A stretch of DNA of 64,000 bases from Capitella teleta (lineage: Eukaryota > Annelida > Polychaeta > Capitellidae), in contig KB297016.1 in the NCBI GenBank assembly GCA_000328365.1, positions 7,898 through 71,897 on the forward strand, read 5' to 3'. The first letter of the stretch is position 1. Each line of letters starts with the position of its first letter. Made by a program: the position numbers and the translations under genes. The notes beneath the pieces are model-generated. The model did no database searches, was not told the DNA's origin, and was given only the letters and a program-made list of their open reading frames with translations. Below are positions 38,801 through 50,879 of this stretch, piece by piece.

Positions 38801-41800
38801 TATCTTTTTCCTTCGTTCTCTGCAAAATACAAAACAAACACAATATTAGATGTACATAATCAAATTTTAAATAATAATTGAATATTCTAACCAAAGCTAA
38901 TTAATTTATTGGGGTAAAGAAAAAGGTGAAAACAAATAGATCTCACTCTGCACCAAATCCATTGACGTGAAGAATTCTCATTTGCTTAACTATCGTTGAT
39001 TTTCCAGATTCTCCAGCTCCTACAAAAGAAAAGAAAAACATTCATTATTTCATTAATTAACCAATTAAAAACAATTATTATTGATCCAGGCGTGTAACAA
39101 CCGTTTTTCATCCCCTCAAGAATTTAAGTTTTATTTAACATTTCTAGTAAGCTCAAAAGCTTGCTAGAACTCAATATCAAGTTTATTTATTATCAACTCA
39201 CAGTGGGATAAAAGTTTGTTTTTTTTTCTCTTTAAAACGATGGATACAATTATTTCCATTTTAGACCCCATTGTGTACTAATTGCCTTCCAGTTTTGATC
39301 AAACAATAAGTATAAGAATGCAATTATCTAGAATCAACACTTCCTCAGATCTCTGCAATAATGAAAATTATTGATGATTTGACAACTCACAATAATGAAT
39401 AAATCTTATTTAATGAGTAACTCAACAGGACATATTGTCAAAAACAAATTCTAGTGTTGGAACTATGGAAAATGGATACCAATGCAGGAAGTGAACGTGT
39501 CCATTATTCAGAAATTCATAATAAATGTCATTCAAATAGTTTAAGTTAGTTAACAATTAACTAAATGACAAATTATGTCAATGAGTGCAGAGCTGTATGA
39601 TTTTCACTCTTGGCCTTTAAGACAACTGAGCCTCACTGCATGCTTATCAATGTTGACATTATGACAATTTCATGCAAAGGGAATAATAATTTGCAGTGAT
39701 CTCATTCCTGCAATAATTCTAAGCCTAATGCTGTAGCAAATGTTGAATGCTGGTGGAGACATGACTATTTCCAGGTGAGGTTTATCTTCATTGTCGAAAG
39801 CTCGTGCTAATATCACAGAAATATCAAATTATCCCCATGCATGAAATTTCAGCACTGATAGTACACATGCACTTGTTATAACACTATCAAGTACGAGGCA
39901 GCTCTGAAATATCCCAGGAGTGAGGTTACAATGCAGAACACTAGGATTAGGATTTAGGAGTGCATTCTGATGCTCGCACACAGGTAATAATTTATTATCA
40001 ATAATTTTCTCATTCAATTAGCAGTACATAATTAGTTAATTACTCTGCTGACCTATATAATCATATTATTGCGAGTTCTTTCATATACAATCAACCAATT
40101 AGTCAGATAATAAGCTAATAACCCAGACTTATCATGAGAACTTTATACAAAATCAGTTGAATAAATCAGTTAAATAACAAATGAAGTTAATGACCTATAT
40201 GTACCGGTTATTATTGTATGAAATGCAAACATGAGACAATGCTCAGATATACTGATTATTCATTAATCCATTGCAAAATTATCCAAAATATGCCAATCAA
40301 CATATTCCTCACTGAATTGAGAGAAATGAATCACACAAAATTCCATCTCACATCAAAAGAATGTTAACTTTTTATATTAACTAATGTTGTGAGAGTGAGA
40401 TCAATCAGAGTATGCACGGGTAACATTACGCCTATGCCCTGAGTAAGGTATTCATTCACATGATCAAAACAAGCCAATAAGGTATGGCTTTATTTCATAA
40501 TCATCATAATGATATGATTGATATCACAAAGAATGTACCGGTATGATAATTCATTCCCAGTGTTTAGAATTTTTATATTGCAATTAAAAATTAATGAGCA
40601 TAAAATTATCACCCCAAATAGTACAACAGCGACATTGTACAAACTGATCAAGTACATGTTTAACCTACATGGATTTATAAACGACCAATAACTCTATATT
40701 GGTATATATTCATATGTCTGCTTGGCCTGGAATGTCAGTTATGTAAGATTAATAACAGTTTACTGAATATACCCTCCATTAATAATACAAGCAACCAGTC
40801 TAGCATGCTTGTACAACAATGTCGCAGTGATAAGCACATCTTCAGTTGTACAGACGTGTCAGCAGCACTCACTGAATGACTGTAGTCTGTAACTGAGTGT
40901 AACTCAAGTCAGGGGCACAGGGAGTCTTACCAGTGAGCGAGCAGATGTGGACAAAACTCAATGCAGTGAATGCTTTCTGTCTATATATATAATATCAAGG
41001 GAAGTCACTGATTCCTGTCAATCTTAGGACGCTTGCCTCGAAAGCAATCTTCTCTTCAAAAGAGGGAGCCGAAACTTCGGATCTGGCAAGATCACCAATA
41101 AATGAAACGATTGACACCAATAATCTCGTACGGCAACGCCTAATTACTAATTAATTGGCCAAAAATCCAATCAGTTGCAAAACGACTAGCAACGGGTACG
41201 ATGCATCCATTTTGTCGGACCGCAGCAAATTTTCAGCGCGCAGCGAACTCACGATCGCTAAATGTCGAAATAAAATGCTTAAAACCGGAATGGAGCTGCA
41301 AAAGTGTAGAGCTCAGGATACATTCTTAATTTAACAGATTGGCTTTAGAGTGAAACATCCTGTCTGTAATTGTCTCTGGAACAATAAAAGCTATTCTGAG
41401 AGTCAAATTGAGCATGGAATAGGTTAGAAAAAGGAGTTAGAGTTAAAAGACACATTGCATTTAAGTAAGTTGACTTGACGGGAATTAGCAGACGACACAC
41501 ACAGCGCACTCTGGTGTATAGGTTTAGAATCGTTTTATATACCTCACAACATGTTGTGTTATCTATCTAATANNNNNNNNNNNNNNNNNNNNNNNNNNNN
41601 NNNNNNNNNNNNNNNNNNNNNNTACTGTCAGAAGGCTACATAGGCATTCCATGTATCCATCGCCCACTGGTAAGACTCCCTGTGGTCAGGGGAGCCCTCT
41701 ATTTGCTTACAATCACAATGGCTGCCATAATATCCCCCTTGCACAGCAACCGTCCTGCAAACCGATTTGGGCAAGCACTTCCAGCTGCAGTTATCACTAA

Positions 41801-42139
41801 TCAAAATCATTGCTAGGTGATAATTATATAACAGATTATGTGCTATATACACATTTAGAAGTTTAAAGGGGAGACGAGGGGGGGGGCGCATTAAAAAAAA
41901 GGTGGGGGGGGGGTGTCAGGAGAGGTTTGACAGCCGGTGAAGGGCTGATGTCAAAATCGGAACAGGGGGGCGTTTTTAGGGTCTCGGAGGCCGGGTTTTG
42001 GACACTGACCTAGCAGGAGAAGGCGGTGGGTGGCGCGGTAGAGCTGCTTGTCTTTCTGAAGCTGTTTTTCGATTTTCTTGTTAGCTTCTTTGCGAACCCT
42101 TTCGTCTTCGTCTTCTTTCGACGGCCTGAAACAACCCAT
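29855..42139 (-). CDS. GNAS: G protein alpha-s subunit
   Basis: The stimulatory G protein alpha chain, which carries signals from receptors to adenylyl cyclase. Eleven coding exons: 42010-42139, 38947-39019, 38765-38819, 36570-36689, 35378-35475, 33201-33255, 33065-33138, 32292-32471, 31050-31174, 30057-30124, 29855-29995. All are in phase and give 372 aa (human short form 380). Landmarks: MGC N-terminus for palmitoylation, P-loop GAGESGKS at 44-51, Arg183 in RCRVLTSG (the cholera-toxin site), switch II DVGGQ with Gln209, NKQD at 274-277, TCAVDT near 342, and the Gs-type end RQYELL. The order [14 protein letters not shown]...[11 protein letters not shown] is diagnostic of Gs rather than Gi or Gq. 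Start 42139 is preferred over 42160 because MGC must be terminal. Introns are longer than elsewhere in the window (first intron about 3 kb with the scaffold gap). Confidence 0.97.
30313..30655 (+). mobile_element. tRNA-derived SINE, full-length copy
   Basis: The head has a pol III A box (TAGCTCAGTGG) and B box (GGTTCGAGACC), followed by a conserved body containing CTGCAGTGCTGCCC, AGGATAAAGAACCCTTGG and TGGAGCCGTAAAACCCC. The flanks repeat a C-run plus TTGCGCAA on both sides (ending 30312 and 30674), the target-site duplication. It is inserted in a Gs-alpha intron opposite to the gene. Confidence 0.85.
33454..33979. promoter_or_regulatory. Cluster of GCTATAAATAGC sites in a Gs-alpha intron
   Basis: The 12-bp palindrome GCTATAAATAGC occurs four times exactly: 33474-33485, 33827-33838, 33854-33865, 33968-33979. 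A fifth related site, CTATTAATAA, is at 33454-33463. Each fits the MEF2 consensus YTAWWWWTAR and also contains TATAAATA, a good TATA box. The cluster lies between coding exons 5 and 6, in a locally GC-richer stretch. It may be an enhancer or an internal promoter; both are inference. Confidence 0.55.
41573..41622. other. Scaffold gap (50 N)
   Basis: Fifty consecutive N within the first intron of Gs-alpha. The true length is unknown; sequence on the two sides may not be adjacent. Confidence 1.
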
Positions 42140-42306
42140 CGCGAAAGACATGAACCACAATAATCCACGAGTATCAAAGATCCATGGACGCCGATGGCAT
42201 GACCGCCATTGCGAGACGAAACCGGGCTTTTTATCTCAACAGAAATCCGAGCAAAAGCGATGGAAGCGGCGGCGACACAGAGAGAAAATGCCTTCCTTCT
42301 CTTCTA

Positions 42307-42314
42307 TGACGTCA
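42307..42314. promoter_or_regulatory. Palindromic CRE upstream of Gs-alpha
   Basis: TGACGTCA, the full cAMP response element, lies 168 bp upstream of the Gs-alpha start codon in a GC-rich stretch (42200-42420) that probably is the promoter. A CACGTG E-box follows at 42370-42375. Use by CREB-type factors is inferred. Confidence 0.5.
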
Positions 42315-43756
42315 TCGGGCGGGGCGCGCGAGGCATTGTGGGAAGGCCGCGCGGCATCATGGGAGGTACCACGTGACGGTTTTGTTTACGCAATGGCGGC
42401 GGGCACGTGGTCGCGGTCTGAGATTGCACTAACAGAATAAAATATTTTCAAAATAAAATAGTTTATTCGTCGTACGAAAAAGGAACGATACATGCTAAAG
42501 GTGCAAACACAAAGAAGTGCATAGAACATTATAAGTTATTGCTATTAATAAATGTATTATAAATATTGCAATAAAAGCACATGATCAGATAATTATTAAA
42601 TAGCTATCTGACCAGGTGCTTTTAAAATAATAATTATGGTGACTATTACATAATTATGTATATCGAGTATAACTTCCTGGGTTGACGTGCAAAAATGAGA
42701 GGGTTCGCTCATTATGCAATAGATTACAGAAAATAGCTTGACGAGTTGTATTATAGGAACAATGAATGAATGATGTAATGATGATATGACGGTGCGACTA
42801 AAGCACTATTATAGTACTCAAATCAAAACGGTGCATGTGCATTAATCCAAAAAATAATAATAATAAAAAAATAAAAAATAAAAAAAAAAATAAAAAAATA
42901 AAAAAAAAATATGTTGTGAAACTTGTGATTTTACACTGACACCAGAGTAAAATGACCTAGGGAAGGGCTCGACTTGACCGAACTCGATCTCGATAATTGA
43001 TCCTTTTAACTGGCGAGTGACGAGCGATGTGGATCTTCTTCTCCGTTCTTTCTTTCTTTTAAAGTTTATTAAATTCGCCAAATAATTGGATAAAATATGT
43101 ACATCGCGAATGACAATACACGTACAACCATAACGGAAAAGTAATCCTTCATTCGCACTGCAACTCTACAATCGTGTACCGTAACCTATTTACTGATATG
43201 AATCAAACACCGAAATGCTGTTACTGTAAAGTTTCTCACTTCTCGGAACGACGAAAGTGTTGACTGTTGACCCAATTGGTACATTTCACCAGAATCTGAC
43301 CTTCGAACATACAGGACAGCGAATCTCGCCAAGGTCACAGTTCACTATTCGCGGAATTGAATACAAAATGAATGTTTGAAGTTAACGGGAATTAATGCAG
43401 GGAATTGCCAGCACGATTTCCCTATACTAGTAATTCAAAACTGTGTTAACTTTGCCAACATTGTTTTTTTGTAAACTATAAATTTCCAAGAGAGGTTAAT
43501 AATTATTGTTGAAAAATGTACTACATGTAAACGCAGTGCGAGTACTTTTTAGTAAAACAAAAATATGTGTGAGTCATTGATTCTGATACTGGTACTAGTA
43601 CTAGTACTAATATTTTGGTCTCCCACAGTAACAGTTAGGCCTACTAGTATTATTTTCCACACAAAGAAGTTTTATTACTCTTATTTCTATACTTGTGACT
43701 TGCTTATCTGGCCAAAAATAAATATAGAGCATCACTTGTAGTAACATAGATATGAA

Positions 43757-44443
43757 AGGGAGGGAGAACTGGTTAAAAATGGACTTTGAGTCGTTATTTG
43801 ATGCACCAAAAATGATTCCTATGCCTGGCCCACACAAGGAATATCATCCCTAACGATGTTGCGGGAGATATATTGTTAATTAGGCGTGACGTCAGGAGCT
43901 GTGATGAAACACCGAGTTCCCCATCTTTTACAATGTGCCTCGTCATATCAGCGTGTCCTGCGACTAAACACCTGAATATTTTTTTATTTTCTTTTCGGAA
44001 ATAGATAGAATAATCTAATAAGTCAGGCGCGAAAAAAAAATAGTTTTCGCTATTTTTCTTATTTTAACAAGCGATTTTCTAGGACACCTACCACGTTTCT
44101 CATCCTGAAACAGTAAAAAGGTCAGCCAAAGTGCACCACGCATGCGCTTTCGTTTCGTAAACAACAGAGATGTCCTTTTATGGCGAAGATGATCTGCTCT
44201 GATTGGCTGAAAACGATAGCTTCACGAGGGGAATGGGGCCAATCACGGCAAGCCCTCAACTGACGTTTGCCTCCCATACTTCGTAATGGAAGTCATTCTC
44301 CCATAGGCGCAATGCTAACCCCGATATTCGGAATGCATTATTCCCTTACGCTTGCATCCAGGCATGGTGTTTTTGGCACGGAATGCTATCAATTGGTGCT
44401 ATGAGTCAATAGAACATCACTTAAAATTCAGTTCCCCATCCCT
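43757..44443 (+). mobile_element. Kolobok-like nonautonomous DNA transposon, copy 2
   Basis: A 687-bp element starting AGGGAGGGAGAACTGG and ending CAGTTCCCCATCCCT, with TGAA on both sides (43753-43756, 44444-44447), a variant of the TTAA duplication. It is homologous end to end to 22931-23589 in the opposite orientation. It encodes no protein. Confidence 0.75.
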
Positions 44444-44447
44444 TGAA

Positions 44448-46011
44448 GAGTTGAAGCTTCCTGTAACCTTCCAGATAATATCTGGATGTTGATTATGTCA
44501 TCGCAGATTCGCAGTTGTCGGTTTACGAGTTCCATTCACAATTTTCTCGAAACATTGTCCTCTTTTTAACAGACGGAGCCTCGAAATGGATTGAGTTAAT
44601 TATCTATATTAAATGTAAACATGCATCGCATCGTGTACTAAGAGCAAGAGATCGCGAGAAAACGAAGCAGAATTAGAGACACAGTGGTGTCGAATCGTAG
44701 CGCGCCAACCGCCGCCTGTGATTTTATTCATTCGTATATCGCATTGCGCTTATGGCTTCGACGCTCCAAAAACGACAAAAATCATAATATTAAGTGAATT
44801 TCAAAGTTCTGAATCACAGGAATCACTGGCACAATACCTGTCTCTTTGACTGCTCAATTAATCTCTCCATCATCATGGTTCATGGTTCATTGTCGCGACC
44901 TGCCAACCCTGGAGAGTTTGAATGCCGATGAGGTCGGCAAGCCGCGAAGAGACACAGCCTATGCCTAGCGGGGTCCGGGGGCATGCACCTCTGGAAAAAT
45001 CATGTAAATTGAAATATGTAAAGTGTCATTGTCGAGCACTTCAGAGTTAAAATCAGGTGCACTATTGCAGACCTATCACATGATCATGCTTGTTACAAAA
45101 GATGTATACACCAATACAGTGCCGTGTTGGCTGAGTGGCTATTACGCGCTATGCGCAATTCCTGGAGGTCACGCACAGTGCTATGGCGGGAAGCGACGCA
45201 CAGCTAGATTTAGTCAATAGTGGAAAAAAAAAAAAATATACACTGGCGATTTAAAGAATGAGGGAGCGATGCTCTGTTTCGGTGGGTGAGCAGGAGGGAG
45301 GGTGAGATTGCGGGTGACACCCGCTCAATGCGGGTGAGTTGGCAGGTCTGTTGTCGCCAAGCTATCAGCAAATACATGTATCCGAAACGCCGTCCGATCC
45401 CGAAAGGAAAAAAATAGATACTGCATGTAGTATTGAAGTTGGTCTAAAGTTAATTAAACCTATCAGAAAATCAACTGTATGTACAATGATTGGAACTCCT
45501 TTACTGCATGGTAAATAATAGGAGATGGTTTAGGGATGTGAGATCGCTAAATATAGTGCAATAGTGCATCATGTATACCCTTTATAATTACTCTAAATAT
45601 AGTAATGTGCGTGTATAATTATATTAATTCATAACCGTATTATATACTGTATATATAGTAACATTGTATTTCATGATACATTGATACATATGTAGTCATC
45701 TGCATGTGTAATTAGTCCTGAATGCGTGAGCTAAATATTACCGTCTTGTGGTACAGCGAAGACCCTGGATCTCGATCCAGGCTCCTGTATGCCAGAACCA
45801 CACTTAAGTCGCATGCATGCTCAAAATGGGTCGTTAAAGGTCTCGTCTCCAATTCTCAATTGTCTTAATCTTTGACATGATTACATGTATAAAATACCGA
45901 GATCAAGGTAAGGAGAGCGAATGGAGTTGCCTTTTATGATCAAAGGTTTCTGTATTCTATCAACAAATAGTACACAGTTAACATGTTGTCTTGGCGGTAG
46001 AGTACGCCTAA
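44448..46011. other. Gene-free, repeat-tinged stretch
   Basis: No coding gene supported. A segment at 44811-44855 shares words with 85-130. CCTGGATCTCGATCCAGG at about 45770 is a short palindrome. Confidence 0.45.
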
Positions 46012-46021
46012 GATTTACATG

Positions 46022-46339
46022 ATACGCGATGGGGTTTTACGGCTCCATTCAAACCTATCGGATGATACGGGCGCCAGAATAGAAGGCCCGGGACCGGGGT
46101 TTCACCCTACTCTTATCGATAAATTCCAAGGGTTCTTTATCCTGCATACCCGGCCTTGTTACTGCAGCACTGCAGAGTCACCGAAGAATTACAATTATAA
46201 CGAATTACAGTTTTAATTCACAATCATAACGCCCGTGGCCTGATCGGGTCTCGAACCCGGGACCTCCACCCCCGCGGACGGCATACGATTGCAGTCAGCC
46301 GGCTTAACCCACTGATCTATTCGGTGCCCCCCCCCCTAT
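46022..46339 (-). mobile_element. tRNA-derived SINE, full-length copy
   Basis: Reverse-complement copy of the SINE seen at 30.3 kb and 62.3 kb; head with B box near 46250 and A box near 46312. The 10-bp word GATTTACATG flanks it on both sides (46012-46021 and 46340-46349), the target-site duplication. More diverged than the other two. Confidence 0.85.
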
Positions 46340-46966
46340 GATTTACATGTATATATATATATATCTGGGTATATGATATGCATGTACTAAATAGTAAAAA
46401 TTTCCGTCATCTCTTGAAAACCGCCCCATACACGCACACGTGCGTCCAATTGCATAATGTACTTGTTCTCTCTGCCTTTTTCCCCTGTCTCTCAATCAAG
46501 AAAGCAAAGTATTTTTGCATAATGGTCTTGATGATGAATTCCCAGCCTCTATTTCTCATTCACAGAAATCGATACATTTCATCTCATATACCCCAAAGCT
46601 GTATCATTTAGCCTTTAATCTTTAGTGCTAAAAAAAAAAAAAAAAACAAAAAACAAAAATCAAAACAAAAAACAACTACACATTGAACTTGCTGACAGGT
46701 AGTGGATGCTACGTTTTGATCTGGAAAGATCGGATGCTTGCAGCCTCCCATTAAGCTCTCCACAGGGCAATTCATCTACCAAGAAGAAACGGAGAAAAAA
46801 TATTCGAAAACACGAAAAATGAGAGGAATAAAAAGTCGGACGGAACAGCCGTGAGGAGGACGATCAACAGATCAAGCGTCAGAAAGTCCCAAGTCATCCC
46901 GGGCAGGCATATTTTTTCTTCTGATACTGTAAATAGTTGATTACTCGTATTATTTCATGTGCATAA

Positions 46967-47079
<113 letters not shown>

Positions 47080-47639
47080 ACGAAGCATCAACATTTGTAT
47101 AGTTACAACCTCATAGTGTTTGTCGCCTGGCACATGTATTGATAATAACATTATGTTGTACATGCATTGTCATATTTAATTGTATTGTTTTGCTCTCTCT
47201 GTATCCACGAATTTCAAATTATCAATGTAATCATATTGTCATATTGGTTGTGTCTTGTCGCACCATTTTTTTTTTCCAATGCGCAGTATAGCATAACCTA
47301 CTCGTCAGCTGTAAGATTGTGAATCACCGTTAACGAACTGGGCGTATTAAACAGTAGAAGGAATCTCCGGTGTCTAAACGCACGGAATGGACGGAAACGG
47401 TAAAGATCCTGTATTGGAATCATTGTGTAATTATAATTATTATTATTACGACTACACCACACTATTCAAAAAGAGCGTTGAAGCTTTTTTTGCCACCAGT
47501 CACTCAGTGTTTGAAATTGAGCCGCTGAATTCATGCTCATTTCATGTTTTTAAAATGTATTGAGAGATCTCCGTCTGTTCTGAATATGCGAATATTCCGA
47601 CGGCATTCTGTCATCTAACCCATGAGGTCGGCAACCGTC

Positions 47640-49880
47640 ACAGATGAAAATGAAAATGAAATGAAAATGAAAATTTATTTTATAAAGCGTCGCTTCCATA
47701 AAAATGCTCAGAACGCTAATACAATTTGAAAATAAAAAGGGGGAACATGTAAACATCAGGTAAGAAAATAATTATGAAATAAATGCGTTTTTAAAAGTCG
47801 TTTAAAAACCGGAACACTTTCCGCCTGCCTGATGTTGATCGGCAAAGAATTGAATATGGTTGGTCCAGCAACACTAAAAGCAGAATTTTTGATAAAAGAT
47901 GAGCGGGTAAATGGGACAGTTAAAAAGTTTTGGTTGCTGGAGCGAAGATGACGTGTTGGAATGTGAACAGTGATCATTTCAGATAGGTATTGTGGAGTGA
48001 GATTATGGACGGATTTAAAAACAATGAGCAATACTTTAAAAATGACACGTTCTTTTACAGGGAGCCAGTGGAGATCTTGCAGCACGGGTGTTATGTGCTC
48101 ACGAGCACCACTGTCAGTCACTAAGCGCGCTGCACTGTTTTGTATGCGCTGCAGGCGATCAAGTTGAGTTTGTGGTATGCCCAAGTAGAGGGAAATGCAA
48201 TAGTCGAGACGGCTCGTGACAAAGGCATGCACAAGGGACTCGAACACATCCCTCGGTAACAGTTTCTTGATGCGTCGAAGGCGGCGAAGCTGCATGTAGG
48301 ACAGGCGGCACACAGATGTTATGTGGCGCTCCATGCTTGCATGGCGATTGAACGTCACTCCAAGATTCCTCGCTGTTGTTGATGGCTGCAGTTGGTGGCC
48401 GTCGATGCAGAGCTGCACGTCAGGTAGCACCTTGCACATAGGCTTGGATGTGATGAGAAGAATCTCAGTCTTGTCACCATTCATCTTCAATGAATGGCAA
48501 CTCATCCAAGCCTGCACGGAACGGATACAGGCCTCCATGCGAGCGACGGCGGGAGCAGGATCACGGGGGTCACATGTGAGCAGAAGTTGGGAGTCATCGG
48601 CGTAAAGATGGTAGGATACGCCCTGCTCACGCAGGAGTGCGCCGAGTGAAGATGTGTATATGGTGAACAGAATAGGCCAGAGGACGCTACCCTGTGGTAC
48701 ACCGCAGTTGATGGCCGCTGGGTCCGATTTGCCGTCACCGATTTGAACGGCCTGGCTTCTTTCGGAGAGGTACGACTCGAACCATTTCAGTGGCGTCCCC
48801 GTCACACCTAATCTCTCCAAGGAGGAAAGCATAGTGGGGTGGTGTACAGTGTCGAAAGCCGCTGAAAGGTCGAGAAGGACGAGGAGCACAGCTTTTCCTT
48901 CACCAATGGCGCAGACGATCTCGTTGTGGATGCAAAGGAGGGCGGTTTCTGTACTATGTCCTGGTCTGTAGGCCGACTGACGAGGTTCCATGAGATCGTT
49001 GTTGCGAAGGTGACTGGCAAGTTGAGATGAGACAGCTCTCTCAATGAGTTTGGATACAAATGAGAGATTCGATACCGGGCGATAGTTTTTCAAAGAGTCG
49101 CGATCGAGGGAGGGTTTCTTCAGTAGAGGTCGAACAAAAGCACTCTTGTACTCCATGGGAAATACACCGGTTGCGAGAGACTGGTTGATGATCCTTGTGA
49201 TGATTGGGCGGAGAGATGGTAGATCCTTGACCAGTGGACTAGGAAGCGGATCTAGTTCGCATGATTTAGGCGCAGCACCGCTTACCAGGGCGCAGGTGTC
49301 CGCTACATCGAGCGGCTGGAAGGTGGCAAGCTGCGACTGAGACAGAGGCGCTTGAGGTCGAGGAGGGTTGTCAACGGATGGGATTGCTGACTGTATGGTT
49401 GCGATCTTTTCTACAAAGAAGTCACTGAAGCGATTTGATAGTTCGACTCTGGAATCATGGACAGGCAATGGAGATTCCGTGGAGTTTCCAAGTAAAGTGT
49501 CAACAACTCTGAAGAGCTGTTTGGGATCATCGCTGCAGGCAGACACTTTCTCTCGGAAGTGAAGACTTTTTGCTTGATCGATCATGGACTGGGTCCTGTT
49601 CTTTGCCACCTTGAAGAGCTCGCGGTCAGTGGGCAGTTTGCTCTTCCTCCAACGCCTCTCTGCCTGGCGTCGACGCTGTTTTTCCGCTCTGATTTCGTCG
49701 TTGTACCAATCAGCGTTGACACGTATTCTAACAGTTCTTGACCGCAAAGGAGCGATGGTGTCCAAGATACCAGTCAGGGTGCGTTGATAGTTCGTTACGT
49801 TCTCATCCAAAGAAGCGTTTTCTGGAGGTGATGAGAGCGAGGAGGCTTCGATGAGGCGATCGAGTTGTTCTTTGTCACAG
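47640..49880 (-). mobile_element. CR1/L2-type LINE, 5'-truncated, with 684-codon ORF
   Basis: A non-LTR retrotransposon on the minus strand. The open frame 47756-49810 encodes the linker (APLRSRTVRIRVNADWYNDE), a complete reverse transcriptase with LLDLSAAFDTV, GVPQGSVLWPILF and the catalytic YADD (SYHLYADDSQ), and the usual C-terminal region (LQRIQNSAARLVT, LHWLPVKERVIFK, FNSLPINIR). No endonuclease domain precedes it, so the copy is 5'-truncated. The 3' end carries a short A/T-rich repeat of AAAATG-type units at 47641-47680, as expected for these elements. An uninterrupted 684-codon frame implies a fairly recent insertion. The family (CR1/L2/Crack) cannot be refined. Confidence 0.9.
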
Positions 49881-50165
49881 ATAAAAGTAAAGCGTCATTC
49901 AAGTGATCATCGGTGAGCTCAGCCTGGATGTTGCTTGCGTCTTGCAGAGGTTCATTTTCATCCGATTGATGACTGCTGTTTCCTCGGAGGCACTCATGGA
50001 CTGGTTGATACATGCCTGTGTAGTCTTTGGTGAAATGGCGTCGCAGGTTGTATTGTTTCATTACTGATACATTTTTGCGACGGAGACGCACAAATGAACT
50101 ACTTCTCTGTCCAAACATTGTTGAAAACCCGGGGCTCAGTGTCAACTTTATGAATTTTGGGGAAT
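49880..50165 (-). mobile_element. Possible hAT/ZBED-type zinc-finger fragment next to the LINE
   Basis: Minus-strand reading gives MKQYNLRRHFTKDY, similar to the second half of the BED-like finger of hAT-derived GTF2IRD2-type proteins. The open frame runs on into the LINE 5' end in a different frame. A rearranged or nested insertion is likely; assignment is tentative. Confidence 0.35.
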
Positions 50166-50879
50166 AACTTATCATAGTATAAGCATGGTGAAAAAAAGGA
50201 AAACTGGTAGCAATGTTATTGACTGAAATCGCAGTTTCATACTAAAGAAGGTTCAGTAAGGAGCTCAACTAAACCTTCCTTCTTCGGTCAAACACACAAG
50301 AGAGCGAAAGTGGATCCTGAACCCGATCTCTTTTCCCGAGGTCGGTTTGGGCCGAGCTGAACATGTTTGGGGCTGTAGTTTGCCAATCCCTGGTCTATAC
50401 CATTGCACTTGTTGAGATTGCTGGCTGTCTTGATACTTGGTAAAATATGTACTCTGCCAGGCTTCCCTCGCATACGCTAATAGATGCACATATATAATGT
50501 ACATGCATTCCATGCAACGTACAGAGAACAGTTCGGAACTTGACCGTTTGCAGTGCATTGTAATGTATATCAGGAACACCCCACTTCGGCGATCATAACG
50601 CATTTTCAACATTACATGGTTCCTGGTCATAAAAATCCATGACTTTTCTATGGCGCAATTACAAACTTCCATGACCGTTTTTGTGTATTACTAGCCTGAA
50701 GCACAACCTGTAGTAGTGTGTTTCTAAATCATAAGAATTATTGAGTTAAGTACTAAACATCATCCCATGCATAGGCTGGCAAAATAATACTAGACGAAAT
50801 CTCAACAGCAGCACAGAAAGGCAACAGGTAAGAAACACAAATATTTTCAGATTTTTTTTATTGGCAATAATCCTTGTCA

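Noticed and set aside
42078-42440. 120-codon plus-strand open frame upstream of Gs-alpha
   Set aside because: It overlaps the first Gs-alpha exon antisense and its GC-rich promoter; composition explains the open frame.
48321-49787. Plus-strand open frames over the LINE
   Set aside because: Antisense shadows of the reverse transcriptase frame.
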